A DNA stretch of 64,000 bases from Osedax frankpressi. Lineage: Eukaryota > Annelida > Polychaeta > Sabellida > Siboglinidae. Within the stretch, counting starts at the first letter, position 1; each line of letters begins with the position of its first letter. Shown here piece after piece: positions 26,625 to 40,300 of this stretch. The DNA lies in the NCBI GenBank assembly GCA_964035775.1, contig OZ038316.1, positions 11,241,706 through 11,305,705 of the forward strand, in the 5' to 3' direction. The position numbers and the translations under genes are program-made. A model generated the notes under the pieces. It was not told where the DNA came from. It worked only from the letters and a program-made list of their open reading frames with translations, and did not search any database.

Positions 26625-28337
26625 GATACAATTGTGTTCTATATACAGTAGATTAAAATTCAAAGTTTAAATTGTTGTTGACTTTAGATACTCTATTATT
26701 ATTTACATCTATGAAATACGCCCACTTTAGGAAATGGAAATATACTTCAAAATATAGAATAATTTGTTTAATTTTAAGTAATAAAGAATAATGTCTAATA
26801 CATGGTAATATAAGTTAATAGTATACCTATTAAATTGAGCAATTAAAACTTTTATGTATATATATTTTAACTAAATGTTTATTATAGTGTTTTGAAAATT
26901 ATTGGTGAAATTTAAATTTTAAATTTTATTCAAAATTTAATTCACTAAACTCAAATAATAAATTGATATACTCAGTTATTGATTTATATTAAATAAGTTT
27001 ATTGAATATAAGAAATTATTAAACTATGCTACTTATTATTAAAGTTGCATATTAATCATACACTTGAGTATTTGATGCTATTGATTGTGAAACAGCTCAT
27101 TAATGATAATACACTTAATTATTAAGTTAATAATTAAGTATACTATCATTACTTTTTTTACAAAATCATAAAATATAATTAATTATCTGTATATAATGAA
27201 GACATGTCAGACTCTAGCTAAACTGGGCCAATATATAATACACATTTATTATATATTTTCCTTACGAATTAATGCTGATCAAATGTATCATTATAATCTA
27301 AAAACTGTGGTCGACTATCGAACATCGTGTATGTGTTGTGGTGTTGTAGTTAGATGATGTGATTCGGTATAGTGTTTACACTGTAAGGTACACTCTAATA
27401 TATAAATAGCAAACTAAAATAGTAGCGGCAGAAGTAAATGGTAAGCCATCAAAGAAACAAAATGATGTATTTCAATATTTTACTTATTTATTTCTTTAGA
27501 GATTCGTTAAATAATATTTCATAGTCGTCTTTACAATATTAAAATAATTATTTTAAAAGCTATTAATGACCTATTTATCATATAGTGAAAACAAATCAAT
27601 TATAGTTTCAATTATATTATTTTACCTGGAACATTAATCGGATAATATCAAATACATTCTACCAACTCATATTATATTATAATACGTGAACTGTGTAAGT
27701 ATAATATAGTATTGTGGACTTAGTGCATAATAGTGTATAATATATCCTCAATATAAATCTATATCTAAGTAAAAAAATTCTTTATTATAATGCACAATAT
27801 TAAAAATTAATATTGCCAGTGATATTGTAATGAGTCAATTTGGCAAGTTGAAAATTAAAATAATTTGATTATTTTTAATACTGATGTAGATAGAGTAATT
27901 ATTATTTTTTTAATAATTAATTTTAAGTAGTTTATTCTAGATAATGTAAACGAATATTTTGAAAGAATCAGTAGAAATTTTTTATGAAAAATGACACATA
28001 ATTTGAGAAAGTAAAAGTATTTTGTAGGAGTAGAGAAAAGGTAAATAATATGAGAAAGTAAAAATAGTATTTAATTTATAGTAGTAGAAGTAGTGAAGTA
28101 GAAAGTAAGAGTAGTTTGTAGGAGTAGAGAAGTATTAGGTAGTATGAGAAAGTAAAAGTAAAGGGTAAACAATTCATTGTTATACAATCTTTATATAAAT
28201 TCACTGCATATATCTGATCATAAATAGTAAAACCAAAGCCTATTTATGGAGAGCTAGGGTAATACTTTGCCTTAGTTCCTGCGGAGTCAGTCGAATAAAT
28301 TGCAAACCGTAAGTAATCATCGAGTTGTGATATTCAG
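26625..28337. promoter_or_regulatory. Divergent GFER-VPS35L intergenic region
   Basis: 1.7 kb AT-rich spacer between divergent genes; it should hold both promoters. A TATA-like TATAAATA lies at 27401-27408, followed about 30 bases later by ATG GTAAGC (27438), which looks like a tiny exon end. At 28250-28308 a less AT-rich stretch ends in a strong donor (GTAAGT, 28309) and is probably a 5' exon of VPS35L, but its frame has no ATG. A candidate only; no element is proven. Confidence 0.35.
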
Positions 28338-31300
28338 GAGTTACAGGAAACGGGACTACGCCGAGGAGAAGATAAATACGGCCGTGCCGACGAGAAGTCA
28401 TCCTTTGGAGACTATAGTCGTCACGGTTAGACCGCTTGACCGGCGAAGATCTCCGAGAGAGAGAAGCGTTTGCATTTCACGTGCAAACAACGGCGGCGTT
28501 GAGACTTGTATGTCTGCAGTGTTTACTTTTGGTGACGGGAGTTTCCTGTGCAATCGTTTAAGAAATTACATCTTTGTTTACTCTATAAATTAACTTTTTT
28601 ATTAATACCACCATATATAGATATAATGTTATATTAACGTTAAAGGTATTACTGTATGTGATGCCATAATATGGCAATTAGGATATGAATAACTATTATT
28701 TAAATAATTTGTTACAATTAATGTATTTAATTTTAGAGTTTATTTTTATTCTGGATTTAAATTTGATTTCAATAATTGTATTTAAATTTAATATTGTCTA
28801 AAAATATGTAAAATAACTACAAATCCATTGATTAGCTTATTTCTTCTTTTAGATCAAAGGTAACTGCAACTCAGTAAATAATCACCAAGTTTTCGATCCT
28901 TTATCTCAAATCATCAAAGAAGAAAATTTCACAAAAGTCGGTTTACCAATACCATAAAAGTATTGTAAATATGGTACGATAAGGTGTTATGTAAGATTAT
29001 CATTAATTGTTTCCATTCCATTGGAACAAGTGCTACAATGTGTCTAATCCATGTCATCGTACTTAATTCGTCTAAATTTGCATCATTAAAGAAAAAGGAA
29101 GTTGCCGCGGAAATCGAACAAATTAGTTTGCGAGATGACAACTCGTGGGAGTTCAAACGGAAACACATTTTGCAAACCTACACCACCACCGATAAGTTGG
29201 TGGTACCCGCCAGTATTTTTAGATCTAACGAATCGAGTTAGTCTACCTGAGTTATGATTCTCGCTGTTTACTTATGTCCATGATACAGAGCTGATTGCCT
29301 AACTAGCGCTGTGTTAATATAGGTCTACAAGTATAGGTATATACCCGGAGTTTGTGGAATATTTATATTTCGTTTGTTTATTTAATCGGAAAACTTAGTT
29401 TATTTAATATTTGAATTTATTTTTACGATTTTAATGCTATTTTGTAATTGCTTAAATTGAAGTCTTGTATATTACACCCAGCGGCTGTTTATAGCAATAA
29501 TCGCACGCAAGATAAACTGCAACAAAGATTAGAGAAAATCGACGATCTGGAAGATGTTAGAATTTCTAAATAAATATTTAATTAATTTTGAGAAAAAATA
29601 TCTAATCTTTGTCACTTTTTATCGCACCCAGATTTTTCTTTTTAACTCGTCAACAGGGGGGGACACTAGTTAAACAGGAGATATCACAACGAGAGTTTGT
29701 CGCTAGCATAGCGGAACAGGCTGCTCTGTTGAAGTCGTGTTGGGCAAACAACCAAAGAGTGAAGGCGTTGAAAATCACTATTCAGGTAGTCGGACGTTCA
29801 CGCCTCGCTAACTTTACCCAGCAATAGTTATATAACAACCCATTTACGAATCCGAATTTCACTGAACATTATAAAATACTCACTTAATAATTGATCTAAT
29901 TAATAATGAATACGTACAAATTATACATTGTGCCTAATATTTAATTTTCCCTGCCTTGATTCTTCTATTAAATTATTAAACTTTAAAACTCATTCATTTA
30001 TAATAAGTGATATCATTTTCATCATTATTAGAGCTAACATCGCATCTGTTTCCAATCCTATACAATCTCACTATTTCCAATCTTATGTAATCTCCTTATT
30101 TAAAATCTTATGTAATCTCACTATTTCCAATCTTATGTAATCTCACTATTTCCAATCTTATGTAATCTCACTATTTCCAATCTTATGTAATCTCCTTATT
30201 TCCAATCTTATGTAATCTCACTATTTCCAATCTTATGTAATCTCCTTATTTCCAATTTTATGTAATCTCACTATTTCCAATCTTATGTAATCTCCTTATT
30301 TCCAATCTTATGTAATCTCCTTATTTCCAATCTTATGTAATCTCACTATTTCCAATCTTATGTAATCTCCTTATTTCCAATCTTATGTAATCTCACTATT
30401 TCCAATCTTATGTAATCTCCTTATTTCCAATCTTATGTAATCTCACTATTTCCAATCCTATACAATCTCACTATTTCTAATCTTATGTAATCTCCTTATT
30501 TAAAATCTTATGTAATCTCACTATTTCCAATCTTATGTAATCTCACTATTTCCAATCCTATACAATCTCACTATTTCTAATCTTATGTAATCTCCTTATT
30601 TAAAATCTTATGTAATCTCACTATTTCCAATCTTATGTAATCTCACTATTTCCAATCTTATGTAATCTCCTTATTTCCAATCTTATGTAATATCACTATT
30701 TCCAATCTTATGTAATCTCCTTATTTCCAATCTTATGTAATCTCCTTATTTCCAATCTTATATAATCTCAATATTTCCAATCTTATGTAATCTCCTTATT
30801 TCCAATCTTATGTAATCTCCTTATTTCCAATCTTATGTAATCTCCTTATTTCCAACAATATTTAATCTCCCAACATTGTGTGCGTAGATAACTTATTGCA
30901 TAATAATGTGTAATTATTTTACCATCTTCCAACTAAAGTGTGCGAAACTCCTTTCTGATGACAGCGTTATCAAATTCTACCCGAGCAAATTTGTGTTGAT
31001 TACCGACATCCTGGATAGTTTTGGTAAGTTTAACTCTAATAATTCACTCTTCTTCTAATAATTCACTCTTCCTCTAATAATTCACTCTTCTTCTAATGAT
31101 TTCTCTCCTCTTCTAATAATTCACTCATCTTCTAATAATTCACTCTTCCTCTAATAATTCACTCTTCCTCTAATAATTCACTCCTCCTCTAATGATTCAC
31201 TCTTCCTCTAATAATTCACTCTTCCTCTAATAATTCACTCCTCCTCTAATAATTCACTCTTCCTCTAATAATTCACTCCTCCTCTAATGATTCACTCTTC

Positions 31301-34300
31301 CTCTAATAATTCACTCCTCCTCTAATGATTCACTCTTCCTCTAATAATTCACTCTTCCTCTAATAATTCACTCTTCCTCTAATAATTCACTCCTCCTCTA
31401 ATGATTCACTCTTCCTCTAATAATTCACTCTTCCTCTAATGATTCACTCTTCCTCTAATAATTCACTCTTCCTCTAATAATTCACTCTTCCTCTAATAAT
31501 TCACTCCTCCTCTAATGATTCACTCTTCCTCTAATAATTCACTCTTCCTCTAATGATTCACTCTTCCTCTAATAATTCACTCCTCCTCTAATGATTCACT
31601 CTTCCTCTAATAATTCACTCTTCCTCTAATGATTCACTCTTCCTCTAATAATTCACTCTTCCTCTAATAATTCACTCTTCCTCTAATAATTCACTCCTCC
31701 TCTAATGATTCACTCTTCCTCTAATAATTCACTCTTCCTCTAATAATTCACTCATCCTCTAATGATTCACTCTTCCTCTAATAATTCACTCCTCCTCTAA
31801 TAATTTCACTCTATATCTCGTTTATAATTTCGTTTTCATTCGAAAGGAAAATTGGTCTATGAGCGAATTAAAAGCAAATCATTTGTGGCAATTCGTGGAC
31901 AAATTCAAGTCCTACCCGGTAAGAATATTCTCTTTGCATTGGGCTACCGACATCCTCGACAATTCTAGTCTGATCCATAGACACAATTTCTTTTTTATAT
32001 CCCTGATTTCTTTTTTCTATCCCCCATTTCTTTTTTATATCCCCAATAGCACTTCGAAATAAGTCGCCAGTCGCTTACGGCGTTGCCTTGACTCGATAAT
32101 GTCGCGGGTTATCCTGCGATTTCACTGAAGTCATGTCATCGTCGAGTAAGCAAAACTACCTCGTTTTTTAATTCACTTCAAAAGAACAATTACACCCGGC
32201 GTAGTGATTTCAGCACGAAATGCCGTCGAATTGCTCGTCTGTTGCGCTCTTGTAATTAACAACTAACGCCGTAACTCGTCGATGTCCGTCGCAGACGATT
32301 TCGACGAGAGCCTAATTCCGGACGTGGCGAAGGAGACCTCGCGGAACTGGATGTACAAGATATCGTCGATACGGGAGCTGTTACCTCGCTTCTACCTCGA
32401 GACGAGTATATTGTCTTGCTGGCGATTCTTCACCATCGGGTCGGTGAGGCGAGCTTCGAGGTCGCATATTCTGCTAAGCCTACGCCCACAATCACTATTA
32501 GCCCAACGCTTCGTAATACCCGTTGACCCTATGACGTGACCTCGCTATTAACCTATACCGTATATACTTTAATGGCGTTAACGGTACATATGCCATGCGA
32601 ATCCTACACTACGTTTGCCGTACCTACTCTATGCTATGCAAACCCATCTCGCCCTGCACCACACAAAACCTACTACTTCTACGCTCGCCAACCCTACAAA
32701 CAAAACACTGCCCAAATCCTCTTTACCACTAAAATCTCTATTTCGCATCATTTCTATTAAAAATTCAATCAATCTTAAACATATTATTACATGCTCGCTT
32801 TTCATTTTTAGGGAATACAAAGACATTATGATAAGACTCACAAAGATGATAAGAGGCATTGCTAATCCCCTGGTGTCTATGTACGCTCGTTGCTACCTAT
32901 GCAGGGTTTCATCCATTAATTGTAACATTCTTTTAAAGATTTCTACTATCGTTGTAATGATTATATCGTTTTATTCAAAATCCCAATCAATTAATTAATA
33001 TTAATATAATAATAATGAGTGAGTTCATTACAAATACTGGCAGATATCTTTTAGTACCCCGATATGTTCAAATTCTGTACAATTAGTTTGCGTAAAGAGA
33101 TTCCAATGTCTTCTAAAGGCTGAACTGAAACCACTTCTTGCGGAAATGTTTATTAATTATTCAATTGCAGGTTGGCAAATTAGTTGCGAGTGAAATTAAA
33201 GAACATTTGATGCCCTGCTTTGATGACAATCTTTTTACCTACTCACAAGTATGTTATTACAGCTTATATATATACATAAATATATATATAAATATATATA
33301 TACATAAATATATAAATATATATATATATTTATATATATATTTATATACATCTCGATCTTAGCTTTGACATTAATTTGTTTTTAAAATATTCATTTATAT
33401 TTCAATCTCTATTTTTTGTACACTATCGAATACGTCCTCCCTCTCCTACACCCTCTACCCTACACTATCCTATACCCTCTCCTTTATCTTCTCCTATACC
33501 CACACTATATATTCACCTTTACCTTTACCTATACGCTCTCCTCTCCTTAATCTAAGCTCTCGAGTGCCGAAGTGAAAAAATCGTTATCCGTTGAGTGCAT
33601 ATCACTCGGCGAGTACTTTGGCCTATTTACTCCGGCTCTTGATTGGCTCACGTCGTGCATCTCCGAGCATTCGGTGTCAAGCGGCCGCACGCTTTTGGAA
33701 ATCCTGAAACGCTCCAAGAAGAAATGTTACAAGTTTGTTTAAATTCGACGAAGGAATCGAGTAATTCTTACGCCGTTAATAATGAAACTTAACTTAACTT
33801 AACCTCTATTTCTTTACTCTTTCTCTGCCTCTATATATCAGCAATGCATTAACTCTAATAGATATTTTTAATATAAATAATTATTTAAAATTGAATACTC
33901 ACACGTTGATTATGACAATTTATTATGACAATTATCTACGTTGATTATCACAATTTTACATTTCTATCATTTGTAACCAGTATTTTCACAATCATTTATT
34001 AAACACATTTCAATTGCGAAGTACTCTGCTCTTTGACATCATAATTAAGCGAATGCCAGCAATCCATTGTTCCGACCATTGTCTGTTGATTCTAAACCAA
34101 TATGTGAATAATGAAATGACGGTGATTGGAGTTGGAAGGTTTGGATGTAAGAGGGGTTTATTATCTTTTGTCTGCTTCCTGTGTAAATCAACACTATATT
34201 CAGACGAAAGTATAATCTGAGCTAATGAAATTTCAAATCAGTTGAAGTTGTATTCGTAAGAGTATTTTTTATATAAGTACATCAGCAGTTTAAGTACATT

Positions 34301-37300
34301 GATTATTAATAACTAACTCAATACATTACTTATTTCCTTTAGTAAATACTTATTTACAACGAATATAGAATCTATATCCGCTCTTGGCGTTTGTTTTGAT
34401 TTACGGTATTCTATTTATATCTATATCTAAATTTATAGGGTAGAGCCTTATATCAGTTTAGGACTTTGTTGTTCCGAACATCCACCCCCAGAAACACACC
34501 AATTACAAATCCTGAATACGGTCTGGAATTATTTCAGAAAACTAGAAAATCAAAAGGTTATATTAATATCTTGTTGTGAATTTTTCATTCATATTTGGAT
34601 TTAAAATTCTTTTTTATTTAATTATAAATGAAAGGTAATTTATCGAGAAAATACCATTCCTAAGGACTATATAAGGTGTGTTGAAGCTTGGATAGAATTC
34701 GTAGTCAAGAATTTCTCAGTTAGTCCATTTCAAAAATTAATATTCATTTTCTTATTATTAATATTACTTTTAGTTAGAATTATTCAAAATCACATTGAAA
34801 TTAATATTTTGCAATTTTAAAATAAATTACTGCATGAAATTTACTTAATTTATTATACATTAATTATCTACTCACATTATATATCTACTCACTTTATGTA
34901 CCTCGACATATAAACCCACCGGTCTCGAAGCATTTTATTGATACGCTTTCCCTACAGCTTCGTGAAATGGAGACAGTCTTGAGAGACATCGGCAAGCATT
35001 TATCGACTGGAGCTGAACACCGAGATCGACTGAAACGAATCCTAAATAAAATACTACTACATTGCGATTACATATCCGATCTCCTGTTGAATGCTAGTGT
35101 CGCCGTCTAGTGGTCGATATTACATTACATCTGTAACATTATAGCGTATTCGGGGAGGTACTTTCGTCATATACCAGTTACTTTGTCCAAGTATATTTAA
35201 ACATTACTATCGACTGATTGCTCGAAATCCCTCGAATCCACTCTCGATTAAGATGTTTTTATTTTAACAATATGGTCGATTAGTTTACCATTTCTATACA
35301 TTATTTTTGTTTGGTATTATATCCTTTTTATGTTTTATTCAATTAGGAAAGTTTCCTGAAGTGCATGGAGCTTTTTGATGAATCCGAAGATAGAGTGGAA
35401 GTTTCTTTAGTGATCATCAAAACTTTTGAAGCGTTGGTCAGCTGGTGTAATAGCTAGAGCATCGAATTTAACACTCTTTACTATAACTTTTTACTTTAAC
35501 ACTTTTTACTATAACTTTTTACTTTAACACTCTTTACTTTAACACTCTTTACTTTAACACTCTTTACTATAACTTTTTACTTTAACACTCTTTACTTTAA
35601 CTTTTTACTTTAACACTCTTTACTTTAACTTTTTACTTTAACACTCTTTACTTTAACACTCTTTACTTTAACTTTTTACTTTAACACTCTTTACTTTAAC
35701 TTTTTACTTTAACACTCTTTACTTTAACTTTTTACTTTAATACTATTTACTATAACTTTTTACTTTAGCACTCTTTACTTTAACTTTTTACTTTAACTTT
35801 CTTTACTTTAACTTTTTACTTTAACTTTCTTTACTTTAACTTTTTACTTTAACACTCTTTACTTTAACACTCTTTACTTTAACTTTTTACTTTAACACTC
35901 TTTACTTTAACTTTTTACTTTAACTTTCTTTACTTTAACTTTTTACTTTAACACTCTTTACTTTAACACTATTTACTTTAACTTTTTACTTTAACACTCT
36001 TTACTTTAACTTTTTACTTTAACTTTCTTTACTTTAACACTCTTTACTTTAACTTTTTACTTTAACACTCTTTACTTTAACTTTTTACTTTAACTTTCTT
36101 TACTTTAACTTTTTACTTTAACACTCTTTACTTTAACTTTTTACTTTAACTTTTTACTTTAACACTCTTTACTTTAACTTTTTACTTTAACACTCTTTAC
36201 TTTAACACTCTTTACTATAACTTTTTACTTTAACTTTCTTTACTTTAACTTTTTACTTTAACACTCTTTACTTTAACACTCTTTACTTTAACTTTTTACT
36301 TTAACACTCTTTACTTTAACTTTTTACTTTAACACTCTTTACTTTAACACTCTTTACTTTAACTTTTTACTTTAACACTCTTTACTTTAACTTTTTACTT
36401 TAACTTTCTTTACTTTAACTTTTTACTTTAACACTCTTTACTTTAACTTTTTACTTTAACACTCTTTACTATAACTTTTTACTTTAACACTCTTTACTTT
36501 AACTTTTTACTTTAACACTCTTTACTATAACTTTTTACTTTAGCACTATTTACTATAACTTTTTACTTTAACACTCTTTACTTTAACTTTTTACTTTAAC
36601 ACTCTTTACTTTAACACTCTTTACTTTAACTTTTTACTTTAACAATCTTTACTTTAACTTTTTACTTTAACACTCTTTACTTTAACTTTTTACTTTAATA
36701 CTATTTACTATAACTTTTTACTTTAACACTCTTTACTTTAACTTTTTACTTTAACACTCTTTACTTTAACTTTTTACTTTAACACTCTTTACTTTAACTT
36801 TTTACTTTAACACTCTTTACTTTAACACTCTTTACTTTAACTTTTTACTTTAACACTCTTTACTTTAACTTTTTACTTTAACACTCTTTACTTTAACTTT
36901 TTACTTTAACACTCTTTACTTTAACACTCTTTACTTTAACTTTTTACTTTAACACTCTTTACTTTAACTTTTTACTTTAACACTCTTTACTTTAACACTC
37001 TTTACTTTAACTTTTTACTTTAACACTCTTTACTTTAACTTTTTACTTTAACACTCTTTACTTTAACTTTTTACTTTAACACTCTTTACTATAACTTTTT
37101 ACTTTAACACTCTTTACTATAACTTTTTACTTTAACACTCTTTACTTTAACTTTTTACTTTAACACTCTTTACTATAACTTTTTACTTTAACACTCTTTA
37201 CTTTAACTTTTTACTTTAACACTCTTTACTTTAACTTTTTACTTTAACACTCTTTACTATAACTTTTTACTTTAACACTCTTTACTATAACTTTTTACTT

Positions 37301-40300
37301 TAACACTCTTTACTATAACTTTTTACTTTAACACTCTTTACTTTAACTTTTTACTTTAACACTCTTTACTATAACTTTTTACTTTAGCACTATTTACTAT
37401 AACTTTTTACTTTAACACTCTTTACTTTAACTTTTTACTTTAACACTCTTTACTATAACTTTTTACTTTAACACTCTTTACTATAACTTTTTACTTTAAC
37501 ACTCTTTACTATAACTTTTTACTTTAACATTCTTTACTTTAACTTTTTACTTTAACACTCTTTACTATAACTTTTTACTTTAACACTCTTTACTTTAACA
37601 CTCTTTACTTTAACTTTTTACTTTAACACTCTTTACTATAACTTTTTACTTTAACACTCTTTACTTTAACTTTTTACTTTAACACTCTTTACTATAACTT
37701 TTTACTTTAACACTCTTTACTTTAACTTTTTACTTTAACTTTTTACTTTAACACTCTTTACTATAACTTTTTACTTTAACACTCTTTACTATAACTTTTT
37801 ACTTTAACACTCTTTACTTTAACTTTTTACTTTAACACTCTTTACTATAACTTTTTACTTTAACACTCTTTACTATAACTTTTTACTTTAACACTCTTTA
37901 CTATAACTTTTTACTTTAACATTCTTTACTTTAACTTTTTACTTTAACACTCTTTAATATAACTTTTTACTTTAACACTCTTTACTTTAACACTCTTTAC
38001 TTTAACTTTTTACTTTAACACTCTTTACTATAACTTTTTACTTTAACACTCTTTACTTTAACTTTTTACTTTAACACTCTTTACTTTAACTTTTTACTTT
38101 AACACTCTTTACTATAACTTTTTACTTTAACACTCTTTACTATAACTTTTTACTTTAACACTCTTTACTTTAACTTTTTACTTTAACACTCTTTACTATA
38201 ACTTTTTACTTTAACACTCTTTACTATAACTTTTTACTTTAACACTCTTTACTATAACTTTTTACTTTAACTTTCTTTACTTTAACTTTTTACTTTAACA
38301 CTCTTTACTTTAACTTTTTACTTTAACACTCTTTACTTTAACTTTTTACTTTAACACTCTTTACTTTAACTTTTTACTTTAACACTCTTTACTTTAACTT
38401 TTTACTTTAACAATCTTTACTTTAACTTTTTACTTTAACACTCTTTACTTTAACTTTTTACTTTAATACTATTTACTATAACTTTTTACTTTAACACTCT
38501 TTACTTTAACTTTTTACTTTAACACTCTTTACTTTAACTTTTTACTTTAACACTCTTTACTTTAACTTTTTACTTTAACACTCTTTACTTTAACACTCTT
38601 TACTTTAACTTTTTACTTTAACACTCTTTACTTTAACTTTTTACTTTAACACTCTTTACTTTAACTTTTTACTTTAACACTCTTTACTTTAACACTCTTT
38701 ACTTTAACTTTTTACTTTAACACTCTTTACTTTAACTTTTTACTTTAACACTCTTTACTTTAACACTCTTTACTTTAACTTTTTACTTTAACACTCTTTA
38801 CTTTAACTTTTTACTTTAACACTCTTTACTTTAACTTTTTACTTTAACACTCTTTACTATAACTTTTTACTTTAACACTCTTTACTATAACTTTTTACTT
38901 TAACACTCTTTACTTTAACTTTTTACTTTAACACTCTTTACTATAACTTTTTACTTTAACACTCTTTACTTTAACTTTTTACTTTAACACTCTTTACTTT
39001 AACTTTTTACTTTAACACTCTTTACTATAACTTTTTACTTTAACACTCTTTACTATAACTTTTTACTTTAACACTCTTTACTATAACTTTTTACTTTAAC
39101 ACTCTTTACTTTAACTTTTTACTTTAACACTCTTTACTATAACTTTTTACTTTAGCACTATTTACTATAACTTTTTACTTTAACACTCTTTACTTTAACT
39201 TTTTACTTTAACACTCTTTACTATAACTTTTTACTTTAACACTCTTTACTATAACTTTTTACTTTAACACTCTTTACTATAACTTTTTACTTTAACATTC
39301 TTTACTTTAACTTTTTACTTTAACACTCTTTACTATAACTTTTTACTTTAACACTCTTTACTTTAACACTCTTTACTTTAACTTTTTACTTTAACACTCT
39401 TTACTATAACTTTTTACTTTAACACTCTTTACTTTAACTTTTTACTTTAACACTCTTTACTATAACTTTTTACTTTAACACTCTTTACTTTAACTTTTTA
39501 CTTTAACACTCTTTACTTTAACTTTTTACTTTAACACTCTTTACTATAACTTTTTACTTTAACACTCTTTACTATAACTTTTTACTTTAACACTCTTTAC
39601 TTTAACTTTTTACTTTAACACTCTTTACTATAACTTTTTACTTTAACACTCTTTACTATAACTTTTTACTTTAACACTCTTTACTATAACTTTTTACTTT
39701 AACATTCTTTACTTTAACTTTTTACTTTAACACTCTTTAATATAACTTTTTACTTTAACACTCTTTACTTTAACACTCTTTACTTTAACTTTTTACTTTA
39801 ACACTCTTTACTATAACTTTTTACTTTAACACTCTTTACTTTAACTTTTTACTTTAACACTCTTTACTTTAACACTATTTACTTTAACTTTTTACTTTAA
39901 CACTCTTTACTATAACTTTTTACTTTAACACTCTTTACTATAACTTTTTACTTTAACACTCTTTACTTTAACTTTTTACTTTAACACTCTTTACTTTAGC
40001 ACTATTTACTATAACTTTTTACTTTAACACTCTTTACTTTAACTTTTTACTTTAACACTCTTTACTATAACTTTTTACTTTAACACTCTTTACTTTAACA
40101 CTATTTACTTTAACTTTTTACTTTAACACTCTTTACTATAACTTTTTACTTTAACACTCTTTACTATAACTTTTTACTTTAACACTATTTACTTTAACTT
40201 TTTACTTTAACACTCTTTACTATAACTTTTTACTTTAACACTCTTTACTTTAACTTTTTACTTTAACACTCTTTACTATAACTTTTTACTTTAACATTCT

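Larger units (their letters stand above)
28338..35444 (+). other. VPS35L: VPS35L coding exons, 5' group (16)
   Basis: Exons: 28338-28425, 28853-28936, 29092-29236, 29482-29555, 29657-29785, 30939-31023, 31847-31918, 32295-32439, 32812-32905, 33171-33248, 33557-33732, 34022-34138, 34439-34556, 34635-34718, 34958-35098, 35347-35444. The first three are the least certain because that region of the family is poorly conserved. Exon 34022 ends at GTTTGG (34139) rather than GTGATT (34122), because only then do phase and length match human around KECDESGFPK. Exon 35347 ends at GTGTAA (35445) for the same reason. Confidence 0.82.

Noticed and set aside
30055-31808. Regular repeats resembling a CRISPR array
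   Set aside because: Units are contiguous without unique spacers and lie in introns of an animal gene.
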